Assembly (NCBI GenBank): GCA_943326315.2
Contig: CALPSU020000046.1
Span: 1 to 11,465, forward strand
From: Chryseobacterium gleum
GTDB taxonomy: Bacteria; Bacteroidota; Bacteroidia; Flavobacteriales_D; Crocinitomicaceae
Direction: 5' to 3'
Length of the DNA stretch: 11,465 bases
Under the pieces are notes generated by a model, which saw only the letters and a list, made by a program, of their open reading frames with translations, was not told the origin of the DNA and did not search any database. The stretch's first letter is position 1; every line of letters begins with the position of its first letter. Both the position numbers and the translations under genes were made by a program. Positions 1 to 7,580 of the stretch are shown here, piece after piece.

Positions 1-2
1 CA

Positions 3-56
3 GGAAAATTGAATCCGCATGAGGCAACTGAATTAAAAGCATTATTTTTTGAATAA
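3..56 (+). CDS. 3' end of an unidentified plus-strand gene (17 codons)
   Basis: An open frame enters from the left edge in frame 3 and stops at TAA 54-56. It encodes GKLNPHEATELKALFFE, a plausible charged, helical C-terminal tail. The other two plus frames stop within the first 30 bases. The frame ends just before a hairpin, and the next gene (CBS protein) points towards it, so the two genes are convergent. Seventeen residues are too few to name a family, and I do not recognise the tail. It could be a chance open stretch, but the codon content and the terminator placed right after the stop favour a real gene end. Confidence 0.5.
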   Translation, partial: GKLNPHEATELKALFFE

Positions 57-64
57 AACAAAGT

Positions 65-93
65 AGGAGAGATACTATCTTTTTATCTCCCCT
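65..93. terminator. Probable bidirectional terminator between convergent genes
   Basis: An inverted repeat pairs AGGAGAGATA (65-74) with TATCTCCCCT (84-93): ten positions with one A/C mismatch around a 9-nt loop. It lies between the stop of the plus-strand gene (56) and the stop of the minus-strand CBS gene (118), where a shared terminator is expected. On the minus strand it is followed by CTACTTTGTTTT, and on the plus strand by CTTTAT, so the U-tract is modest both ways. The position and the locally raised GC in an AT-rich gap are the main support. Confidence 0.55.
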
Positions 94-117
94 CTTTATA
101 AATTGTAAAATAATTCT

Positions 118-618
118 CTAAGCGTGTTCTAAAACTTTTTCTTTTGAAACACCATTATATCGATTAGTTATTGCATGAATTGTTTTCAATAAATTTTCTC
201 CAGAATAAGAAATTTCTGACAATTCATTAAGTCCATTATTTATAGATTTATTAATAATGTTATGCAATGACACAATACCCTTTAACAAACCTTTATCATC
301 AACAACTGGTATTCTTCCGATTTGATGCGTTCTCATTAATCGTAAAACCGTTGATAAATCATCGGTGATACTTACAGTGTATACTTTCGATTTTTTTAAT
401 TCCCCAATCGTTAATTGGTCTAATGGGGAAGGTTGTTTTTTAGCTAATAATAAACAGATGTCACGATCAGTAATTATTCCTAAAACTTTGTGATGTTCAT
501 CAACTATAGGCAATGCTCCACAATTTGCATCCTTCATTATTTTTGCTACATCTTTAACTTTCGACTCAGGCCCACAAAATTTTAATGAGCGAGCAGTCAT
601 TACATCTTTTACTTTCAT
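118..618 (-). CDS. Two-CBS-domain protein, putative nucleotide-sensing regulator
   Basis: A 166-residue cytoplasmic protein made almost entirely of a tandem CBS pair (Bateman module). The first repeat spans about residues 1-60, opening with VKDVMT and carrying GALPIVDE and LGIITDRDI (about 34-54). The second spans about 75-125, with IGRIPVVDD and LKGIVSLHNI (about 100-121). A helical tail of about 40 residues follows, without a recognised domain. CBS pairs of this type usually bind adenine nucleotides (AMP, ADP, ATP, SAM) and act as stand-alone energy sensors or partner-binding regulators. No enzymatic or membrane domain is visible, and the partner cannot be deduced. It lies 120 nt downstream of phosphofructokinase in the same direction, so it may be co-transcribed or have its own promoter. 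ATG at 618 places the first CBS repeat at the very N-terminus, as is normal for this class. The stop is TAG. The family call is secure; the function is not. Confidence 0.9.
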   Translation of the reverse strand: MKVKDVMTARSLKFCGPESKVKDVAKIMKDANCGALPIVDEHHKVLGIITDRDICLLLAKKQPSPLDQLTIGELKKSKVYTVSITDDLSTVLRLMRTHQIGRIPVVDDKGLLKGIVSLHNIINKSINNGLNELSEISYSGENLLKTIHAITNRYNGVSKEKVLEHA

Positions 619-669
619 TTTTTTCTTTTTGAATTAATATTATATTTTAAAATATTAAACAAAGTTCTG

Positions 670-703
670 CAAACTATAATGCTTCAAAAATGAAATAAAT
701 CAA
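670..703 (-). promoter_or_regulatory. Possible Bacteroidota-type promoter for the CBS gene
   Basis: Read on the minus strand, a TTG (complement of 701-703) is followed after 22 nt by TATAGTTTG (complement of 670-678). This resembles the Bacteroidota -33 TTTG / -7 TAnnTTTG pattern, with one spacer base too many in the -7 box. It would start transcription roughly 45-55 nt before the CBS start codon. It also contains an E. coli-like TATAGT. In DNA this AT-rich such matches arise easily, so this is a weak call. Confidence 0.3.
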
Positions 704-738
704 CACTAACTGTGATTATTTTAAGAAATTAAACTGCT

Positions 739-1728
739 TCAAATTGAATATGTTAAAGCTGAAATCATTCTTGTTAATTCTGAATTAATACTAACGTATT
801 TTTTGCAAATTTTATCAAAAGGTGAATAAGAAATAACTTCGTTTTGAACTCCTATCATACAGTTCATTTTTCCATTAAGTATTGCTTCAACGGAAATGAA
901 GCCTAATTTTGAAGCTAAAATTCTATCTGCTGCTGAAGGACTTCCACCACGTTGTATATGTCCTAATTTACAGATTCCTATATTTTCTTCTGGTAATATT
1001 TTTTTTAAAGATTCAAGTAAATTTATAGCTCCTCCATTTTCATCCCCCTCTGCTACAACTATAATAAAGGAATCATTTTCAACTTTTTTTCTCTGTAAAA
1101 TATGCTCTAGACTGATTATATCATTTTTGATTTCAGGAATTAATAGAGAATCAGCTCCATTTGCGAAACCCGCACCTAAAGCAATAAAGCCAGAATTTCT
1201 ACCCATTACTTCTACAATAAAAATACGTTCATGCGATCCGGCCGTATCCTGTATTTTATCAATTGCTTGCATGGCTGTGTTCAAGGCAGTATCATAGCCA
1301 ATGCAAACATCTGTATTAGAAATATCATTATCAATTGTTTTAGGGATTCCTATAAATTTAACGTCGAATTCTTTTATAAATTCTTTTACTCCCTGAAAAG
1401 ACCCATCTCCTCCAATAATAATTATAAAATCAATTTTCTCTTTTATTATTTTCTCATAAGCTAATCTTCTTCCTGCTTTAGTCTTAAATTTTTCGCTTCT
1501 TGAAGATTTTAAAATGGTTCCACCTAATGAAATAATATTTCTAACCATATTTTCATCTATTTCAATAAAATTTCCAGAAATTAAGCCTTCAAACCCATGT
1601 TGAATACCAACTATGTTTAATTTATTATAAAGTGCTGTTTTCACAATTGCCCTTATACAAGCATTAATTCCTGGTGCATCACCACCTGAAGTAATTATCG
1701 CAATTTTTAGTTTACTATTTTTTTTCAT
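739..1728 (-). CDS. pfkA: 6-phosphofructokinase, ATP-type (PfkA)
   Basis: Predicted to phosphorylate fructose-6-phosphate to fructose-1,6-bisphosphate in the cytoplasm, the committing step of glycolysis. It is 329 residues, close to the roughly 320 of bacterial PfkA, and full length. Visible motifs are TSGGDAPG at 13-20 (nucleotide site), IGGDGS at 105-110, PKTIDND at 129-135 with D133 as the expected catalytic base, MGR at 175-177, and GHIQRGGSP at 256-264. G109 matches the ATP-type residue (E. coli G104), but K130 stands where E. coli has G124, a residue more typical of PPi-dependent enzymes. By hand alignment, several E. coli effector-site residues are changed: R25 is K30, R54 is E59, and the K211/K213 pair is missing. 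Classical ADP/PEP control may therefore be absent. It lies 293 nt downstream of the glycogen operon and probably forms its own unit, linked to it by metabolism. The ATG at 1728 is followed by a Lys-rich start just before the first beta strand, so no upstream start is needed. Confidence 0.95.
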   Translation of the reverse strand: MKKNSKLKIAIITSGGDAPGINACIRAIVKTALYNKLNIVGIQHGFEGLISGNFIEIDENMVRNIISLGGTILKSSRSEKFKTKAGRRLAYEKIIKEKIDFIIIIGGDGSFQGVKEFIKEFDVKFIGIPKTIDNDISNTDVCIGYDTALNTAMQAIDKIQDTAGSHERIFIVEVMGRNSGFIALGAGFANGADSLLIPEIKNDIISLEHILQRKKVENDSFIIVVAEGDENGGAINLLESLKKILPEENIGICKLGHIQRGGSPSAADRILASKLGFISVEAILNGKMNCMIGVQNEVISYSPFDKICKKYVSINSELTRMISALTYSI

Positions 1729-2021
1729 TTTTTTTAATCCTGATTTAATACTACATTTTTTAAAATATCGACTAGAAACTACAAATTGAATTAATTTAAA
1801 ACATGCTTTATTTATTGTTAATTACCTGACATTTAGAAATTTAAAATATTTAATTTTTATTAGCCTCTAATATTTATCACTTTTAGTTCCGAATTCACTC
1901 ATTTATTCCACTCTTTATCCTAATTAAATTTGCTAGGGAAAATACTGACTATAAATTCGGAAATTCCAGAAAGAATAGTTGTGTTGTTTTTAAAACAAAA
2001 TATTGGTTATTAAACTATTTT
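1729..2021. other. Intergenic gap between the glycogen operon and pfkA
   Basis: No coding region, tRNA or clear ncRNA is visible in these 293 nt. It should contain the 3' end of the operon and the pfkA promoter. Three symmetric elements can be seen. A short AT palindrome, TTGTTTTTAAAACAA (1984-1998), lies 24 nt beyond the operon stop codon and could act as a weak terminator hairpin, though it lacks a GC stem. A 9-nt inverted repeat pairs TTCCGAATT (1887-1895) with AATTCGGAA (1954-1962), separated by 58 nt. A small perfect dyad, GGAAATTCC (1959-1967), overlaps its right arm. I found no good TAnnTTTG promoter match on the minus strand; the nearest is TCAATTTG (complement of 1782-1789) without a partner box. 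Confidence 0.45.
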
Positions 2022-5000
2022 TCAAATCCATTTCAATAAAGGGAAATCCTGTCTATACGTTAATAATTGATTTTTAGGGAAAATTCGGAACCCATATTCG
2101 AAAGTTCCTGTTTGATTTATTGGAGTTTTACATTCATAAATTACATGATGATCATCTGATTTTATTGGGATTAATTCAGTCGTGAAAATAATTTTATTAA
2201 AATTTTCCTCCCCTTTTATTGAATTTGTTAATATCAATTCAACACCTATTTCGGCTGAAGAAAGTCCGTTCAGGTCAAGGACTATATGAGGTGTAAGATC
2301 TGTACCAATAGGCAAAAGTTTATACCCTGTATCAAAAATATCCATTGAAATTACTTTAATATTATTCCAAGAGTTAATAACTGTGTGTTTCCATATAACA
2401 ATTTCTTTTGCTCCTTCATATTGATTTTTAACTATCCTATTATTTTGTATTTGAAGTTTTTTATAATATTTTTCCATGTATTCTTTAAGGATGCGCTCTG
2501 TATTAAATTTAGGGGTAATCTGTGAAATAGAATTCTTCATTTTTTCGACCCATTTTACTGGAATATTTTCATTATTTCTTTCTGAATACATTGGAATTAC
2601 TTCATTTTCTAAAATATGGTATAGTGTTTCTGAATCTACTTCATTTTGAAAATCGTGATTTATTCTGTACTTTGAATCAACTAGAGACCATCCAATATTT
2701 TGATTATACCCTTCTGCCCACCATCCATCTGGCATACTTAAGTTAAGTACTCCATTCATTCCAGCTTTCATACCACTAGTTCCAGAAGCTTCCATTTCCA
2801 TTTCAGGAGTATTCAACCAAACATCAACTCCTTGAACAAGGTATTTAGCCAGTTCAATATCGTAGTTTTCTAAAAAAAGAACATGTCCACTGAATTTTTT
2901 TTGATTTGAAATTTCCACTATTTTTCGAATCATATCTTGACCATCTTTATCATTTGGATGAGCTTTTCCTGCAAAAACAAATAGAATAGGGAATTTACTA
3001 TTTTTTATAATTGATTGAAGTTTTTCAAGATTTGAAAAAAGTAATGACGATCTTTTATAAGTTACGAATCTTCTAGCAAAACCAATAATTAAAGTGTTTT
3101 CATCATATGTATCAATATGCCTTAAAAGATCATTAACGTTTAAAAATTGAAATGTAGATTCTAACTCTATACTTTTTTTTATTTTTTCCAATAAAGATTT
3201 TTTTTGTTTACAATGTAAATTCCAAATGTCTTTATCTTCAATTTTTTTTATTTCATTCCAATTTATTGAATCTTTTTTTTCATTTTTTGCTAACTTGTTT
3301 GATACTAATTTTTGAAGTTCTAGCGAAGCCCATGTTTCATAATGTACTCCATTTGTAACGTGTCCGATGTGTGATTCTTCCATAGAATACCCTCCCCAAA
3401 GTGGCTTAAATATTTTTCGAGATACATTTTCATGAATTCGGCTTACTGCATTAATCTCTTGTGATAGTCTTGCTGCAAGAAAATTCATTGAGAATTTTTC
3501 ATTCGAATCATTTTCGTTTACTCTACCTAATGCCATTAAAAGTGACCAATTTACATTAAATAGACTAGCGTGATGAGATAAATAAGTACGCATTAATTCT
3601 TCACTAAAAACATCATTTCCAGCAGGCACAGGGGTGTGAGTTGTAAATAAAGTAGAAGATTTCACAACTTCAATAGCCTCTTCAAAAGAGAGATTTTCTT
3701 CTTGAATAAGGATTAACAAACGTTCTATTCCTGCAAAAGAAACATGACCTTCATTAAAATGATAAACATCTGGTGAGATTTTTAATTTTCGCAATAATCT
3801 AATGCCACCAATTCCAATTAATAATTCTTGTTTTAATCTATTTTCCCAATTACCACCGTAAAGTTGGCTTGTTATTAATCTATCTTCCGACTGATTTTCT
3901 GAAATATCTGCATCGAGCAGATATAGAGGGACTTTACCAACATCAATTTTCCAAATTTTTGCAAAAAGTGTTCTTCCTGGAAATGCAATAGATATTGTAA
4001 GCCATTCACCTTCGTTGTCATAAACCGGAAAAAGAGGTAAACTATTAAAATTTTGAACTTCTTCTTGATCTAATTGTTCACCATGCAATGAAATTTCTTG
4101 TTTAAAATATCCATTTCTATAAAGTAGTCCAATTCCAATAAAATTTGCCCCACTATCGCTAGCCTGTTTAATGTAATCACCGGCTAATATTCCTAGACCT
4201 CCTGAGTATAATTTTAAATTTGAAGTTAATCCATATTCCATACAGAAATAAGCTATTTGAGGAGACGAGTCCATTGGACGAGAAAGATATTTTTCAAATT
4301 TTTCGCTTATTATATTTAATTGTGAAATAAACTCCGAATTTTGTTCTAACTTTTGTAATTCTTCAAGTGGAAATGAGTTAAGCATTAAAATCGGGTTCTT
4401 ATTATACTCTTCCCAAAGTTTAGAATTTATACTTTCAAAAAGTTTTTCTGCGTCATAATTCCATGTCCACCATATATTATTAATTATATTTTCTAGTTTT
4501 TTTAACCCTTCAGGAAGCTGAAATTGAACAAAAAGTTTTCTCCAAACTGGAGTTGTATTTTGGTTTAAATTCAATCTGCCATTTCCTGAAATAGCTTGAA
4601 CTTTATCTTCATGATTAAAATCTTCTGATCTATTATTAGCTTTTAATAATGCGATATTATATGCCTCTTTATAATGAATAATATATTTTTTCCACAATGC
4701 GGTTTTTGATAATTGAAAAGCCGATTCACGAATTAATTTTATCTGATTTTCATTTTTTTGGGAAAATTCTAAAATTATCGATGCAATGTTACTTATCGCT
4801 TCTTTATCATTATTATCCGTTCTATTAATAATGAATATCCCCTTATCTAAATTACTTGTTTCCGAGTTTACAATCATCCCAAATCCCGTAAGATTGGTTG
4901 TAATTGTTGGGATATGAAACGCCAAACTTTCAAGAGGTGTGTATCCCCAGGGTTCATAATAGGAAGGAAAAGCCGAAATATCGAATCCGGCTAATAAATC

Positions 5001-6272
5001 ATAATAATTTAAATTGTAAATTCCATCCAAACCATTCATGTATACTGGAGTAAAAATTACCTTAATCTTATTCTCCATGCTGTTTTCTAATCCATTTTGC
5101 TTTATTCGATTTAGAATTAGATCTGATTCTGATCCTTGTAAATAATGAGTGAGTATTTTGTTTTCAGATTGATTAATTGGAATGTTTTCATTCATTGCTC
5201 TCAATAAATCCTTGCGCGGACCAGTTGAATGGGCAGGAACAAAAATAAAAGCAATTAAGGTCTTTTGTAATTCTGATTTCAGATTTAATTCTCCCAATGA
5301 ATCGATATAAATATCAATCCCCTTATTTCGGAATTCGTACCTTCCACTTTTTAAAATAAACAATGTTTCATCTGGTATTGGATAACCTAATAAAGAAGTT
5401 GCGACCTCAACTAATTTTTTTCTAGCTAATTTTCTTTTTTCTTTAAATAATATCTCATCTGGAACAATTATTTCTTCTAATCCATTGGGTGTAATTTCAT
5501 CGGGTTTTTTTCCAAGAAATTGTAGACATTCTTTTGCAGTAATATTGCTAACAGTAGTAAAACAATCCGCAAATATAGCAGCTGTTTTTTCAAGAGAATG
5601 CTTTGCAATAATGTTAAAATGTCTCGCTTCAATATCCGCATTATAAGATTCAAATTTACTATACAATGGTAGTCCGTTTCCAGCTATTGAACGCCCAACG
5701 GTTGTTGCGTGGGTTGTGAAAACAGTACCTATTTGAGGAACATTTTTATTTAAATATAATAAGCCAACACCAGTGATCCACTCGTGAAATTGCGCAATAA
5801 TTTTATCACTAAAAGTAAGGTGATGATGGTAAAAACATTCTATTACTTTTCCTGAAGCATATCCAAATAAAGCAGGTTCGATATAATCCCATTCTCCAGT
5901 AAGAGAATCTACTTTATAATCTATCCAAAGGTCTCTAAATATTTCATCTTTTTCAGGAAAATAATGTGTAAAATCAACAAGAATTACAATTGGATTTCCC
6001 GTAATTTTCCATCTTCCAATCTTAATTTTTAGATCTTTATCCTCCACATGTTTTCGCCATGAAGTAAACAATGTTTTATCTTCTACAAATTCAGGATGTT
6101 CGCCCTCTCCTTTCCAAGTATCAGGACCGATCATAATAATATTGTTTCTCCATTCATTAACCATTGTTAAAGCTTTTGAAGTTATTACTGTGTGAATACC
6201 TCCAACTTTATTACAAACTTCCCAGCTTACTTCAAATATATAATTCGGAATTAGTAGATTACTTTCAATCAT
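2022..6272 (-). CDS. Fused GT3 glycogen synthase / alpha-glucan phosphorylase (GT35)
   Basis: A single 1,416-residue cytoplasmic protein with two enzyme halves. Residues about 9-540 are a eukaryote-type GT3 glycogen synthase: IFEVSWEVCNKVGG at 12-25, TTHATTVGR near 186-194, SGRYEFRNKG at 309-318, and an E-X7-E motif (YYEPWGYTPLE) with E440 and E448. It should add glucose, presumably from UDP-glucose, to glycogen. An Asn-rich linker (about 541-575) leads into a DUF3417-type N-terminal region (WRKLF, NIWWTWN, about 577-685) and an alpha-glucan phosphorylase (about 670-1270). There FNEGH lies near 839-843, TNGVHYETW near 973-981, ARRFVTYKRS near 1066-1075, and the PLP motif EASGTSGMKAGMNG contains the cofactor lysine K1169. 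A beta-rich C-terminal domain follows (about 1290-1416). I chose ATG 6272 over ATG 6317: it starts just before the GT3 core, as GT3 proteins do, and leaves a 22-nt gap after the GH57 gene instead of a 23-nt overlap. There is no stop or frame break at the junction. Both families are certain; the joint function is inferred. Confidence 0.93.
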   Translation of the reverse strand: MIESNLLIPNYIFEVSWEVCNKVGGIHTVITSKALTMVNEWRNNIIMIGPDTWKGEGEHPEFVEDKTLFTSWRKHVEDKDLKIKIGRWKITGNPIVILVDFTHYFPEKDEIFRDLWIDYKVDSLTGEWDYIEPALFGYASGKVIECFYHHHLTFSDKIIAQFHEWITGVGLLYLNKNVPQIGTVFTTHATTVGRSIAGNGLPLYSKFESYNADIEARHFNIIAKHSLEKTAAIFADCFTTVSNITAKECLQFLGKKPDEITPNGLEEIIVPDEILFKEKRKLARKKLVEVATSLLGYPIPDETLFILKSGRYEFRNKGIDIYIDSLGELNLKSELQKTLIAFIFVPAHSTGPRKDLLRAMNENIPINQSENKILTHYLQGSESDLILNRIKQNGLENSMENKIKVIFTPVYMNGLDGIYNLNYYDLLAGFDISAFPSYYEPWGYTPLESLAFHIPTITTNLTGFGMIVNSETSNLDKGIFIINRTDNNDKEAISNIASIILEFSQKNENQIKLIRESAFQLSKTALWKKYIIHYKEAYNIALLKANNRSEDFNHEDKVQAISGNGRLNLNQNTTPVWRKLFVQFQLPEGLKKLENIINNIWWTWNYDAEKLFESINSKLWEEYNKNPILMLNSFPLEELQKLEQNSEFISQLNIISEKFEKYLSRPMDSSPQIAYFCMEYGLTSNLKLYSGGLGILAGDYIKQASDSGANFIGIGLLYRNGYFKQEISLHGEQLDQEEVQNFNSLPLFPVYDNEGEWLTISIAFPGRTLFAKIWKIDVGKVPLYLLDADISENQSEDRLITSQLYGGNWENRLKQELLIGIGGIRLLRKLKISPDVYHFNEGHVSFAGIERLLILIQEENLSFEEAIEVVKSSTLFTTHTPVPAGNDVFSEELMRTYLSHHASLFNVNWSLLMALGRVNENDSNEKFSMNFLAARLSQEINAVSRIHENVSRKIFKPLWGGYSMEESHIGHVTNGVHYETWASLELQKLVSNKLAKNEKKDSINWNEIKKIEDKDIWNLHCKQKKSLLEKIKKSIELESTFQFLNVNDLLRHIDTYDENTLIIGFARRFVTYKRSSLLFSNLEKLQSIIKNSKFPILFVFAGKAHPNDKDGQDMIRKIVEISNQKKFSGHVLFLENYDIELAKYLVQGVDVWLNTPEMEMEASGTSGMKAGMNGVLNLSMPDGWWAEGYNQNIGWSLVDSKYRINHDFQNEVDSETLYHILENEVIPMYSERNNENIPVKWVEKMKNSISQITPKFNTERILKEYMEKYYKKLQIQNNRIVKNQYEGAKEIVIWKHTVINSWNNIKVISMDIFDTGYKLLPIGTDLTPHIVLDLNGLSSAEIGVELILTNSIKGEENFNKIIFTTELIPIKSDDHHVIYECKTPINQTGTFEYGFRIFPKNQLLTYRQDFPLLKWI

Positions 6273-6294
6273 TTGCTCAATTTTAAAATTGTAT

Positions 6295-7569
6295 TTATAC
6301 CATCCCAAAAACCTCATCCTGTTTATGGAAAAAACTAGTTGCTTTTGAACCAGTAATTTCTCCTCTCAAAACCTGAGGGTAAGAGGTATGTAAATTCACT
6401 CTTTCTTCAAAATCACTTAATACATTCATGTAATTAATAAATGCTTCATAAGGTGAATTGTAAGGATTAAAATATTTATGGACATCCCCATCCGAAAAGA
6501 ATTTGGTACACATATAATAAAAATGATCACTTGTCTGTAAATAACGCCAATTACTAATCAAATCTTTATCTGTGATTGATTTCATCTTATCTTCTAAATA
6601 ATAAAGCGATTCAAAGGCATCATCTTGAATATCATTTCCTAGCCAAGCCGATAAATCTCTTTCTTCATCTGCCCAAGAAACTGGATTTGGCATAGATATT
6701 TTCGCAATAGGTTGAAGTAATTCTGAAGCCTCTGAAGGTGTTACAAAACTGAAGGATGAAGAAGAAAATACATGATGTGGTAAAGAACGTAAAAAATTAA
6801 AAATCCCTGTTTCTTTCCATTGGTGTTCTCCAAAGGTTTCATAATCCATAAATAGATTTACTATTTCATCTTCTTCTGGTATTTCGTTTAACCAATTCAC
6901 AAATTTTTCTGCTGTAAGTGGCCAACCATTCCAACTTGATTGTGAAAATCGGAATGCGATATCATCACTTAAACGATAATTTTTTAGTAACAATTTCAAA
7001 TCTGGATTTTCTGAACTATAATACATATAGTTACAGCTTTTCCAACCAAGTATATGATCTGCTCCTTCAGAAAGCATTGTTTTATAACCTAGACTACTAA
7101 CCATAGATCCTATTTTATCAGAATAAATAAGTTCAGTGTTTCTGAAAACTGTTGGCTTTTGTCCAAACAATGTTTCAATTTTATCGGAATGATCTTTTAC
7201 TTGTTTTTTAAATTCACTTGGACTTATTAGAGAAGAAAGTGAATGAGAATATGTTTCTGCTAAAAATTCCACGCAACCTGTAGCAGCAAGTTTTTGAAAA
7301 CTTTCTAATACTTCAGGAGCATACAATTCAAATTGATCTAAAGCAGTGCCTGAAATTGAGTAACTTACTTTAAAACGATCCCCATATTGATTAATAAGAT
7401 CAAGTATGATTTGATTTGCTGGTAAATAACTTTTTTCTGCTACCTTTTTCATTATAGAACTATTTTTATTGTTGTCAAAATAGTTAGTCTCTTTCCCGAT
7501 ATCGAAAAATCGGTAATGGCGAAGTCTAAAGGGTTGATGTACTTGAAAGTAAAAGCATATTTTTTTCAT
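6295..7569 (-). CDS. GH57 glycoside hydrolase, alpha-amylase type
   Basis: A 424-residue cytoplasmic enzyme without signal peptide, predicted to hydrolyse or remodel alpha-1,4-glucan. GH57 conserved regions appear in order: HQPF at 11-14; the VEFLAETYSHSL segment at 100-111; FRNTEL at 142-147, where E146 is the expected nucleophile; NLFMDYETFGEHQ at 238-250, where D242 is the expected acid/base; and a C-terminal helical region with WRYLQTSDHFYYM at 341-353. The length matches short archaeal and Bacteroidota GH57 alpha-amylases, not the longer 4-alpha-glucanotransferases or GH57 branching enzymes, though some remodelling activity cannot be excluded. ATG 7569 is preferred over the longer frame from 7641. 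The KKICFYFQVHQPF strand should begin the protein, and the extra 24 residues only overlap the end of the upstream GT4 gene. With this start the gap to GT4 is 11 nt. It sits directly before the synthase/phosphorylase fusion. Confidence 0.92.
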   Translation of the reverse strand: MKKICFYFQVHQPFRLRHYRFFDIGKETNYFDNNKNSSIMKKVAEKSYLPANQIILDLINQYGDRFKVSYSISGTALDQFELYAPEVLESFQKLAATGCVEFLAETYSHSLSSLISPSEFKKQVKDHSDKIETLFGQKPTVFRNTELIYSDKIGSMVSSLGYKTMLSEGADHILGWKSCNYMYYSSENPDLKLLLKNYRLSDDIAFRFSQSSWNGWPLTAEKFVNWLNEIPEEDEIVNLFMDYETFGEHQWKETGIFNFLRSLPHHVFSSSSFSFVTPSEASELLQPIAKISMPNPVSWADEERDLSAWLGNDIQDDAFESLYYLEDKMKSITDKDLISNWRYLQTSDHFYYMCTKFFSDGDVHKYFNPYNSPYEAFINYMNVLSDFEERVNLHTSYPQVLRGEITGSKATSFFHKQDEVFGMV

Positions 7570-7580
7570 TTTAATCTTTT

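Noticed and set aside
680..743. Direct repeat TGCTTCAAA at 680-688 and 735-743
   Set aside because: Only nine bases in AT-rich DNA, with one copy overlapping the pfkA stop codon; most likely chance.
896..1464. Two plus-strand open frames (133 and 77 residues) opposite pfkA
   Set aside because: They lie fully antisense to a well-conserved phosphofructokinase and have no recognisable domains; they are shadow frames.
1984..1998. AT palindrome TTGTTTTTAAAACAA as a strong terminator of the glycogen operon
   Set aside because: The stem is almost all A/T and no U-tract follows on the minus strand, so it does not merit a separate terminator call.
4548..4652. Possibility that the synthase/phosphorylase fusion is a sequencing artefact
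   Set aside because: The linker is in frame without stops and reads as a normal Asn-rich interdomain linker, and both flanking domains are complete, so a real fusion is the simpler reading.
6918..7100. Plus-strand 60-residue open frame opposite the GH57 gene
   Set aside because: Antisense to conserved GH57 coding sequence, with no domain or start context supporting a gene.
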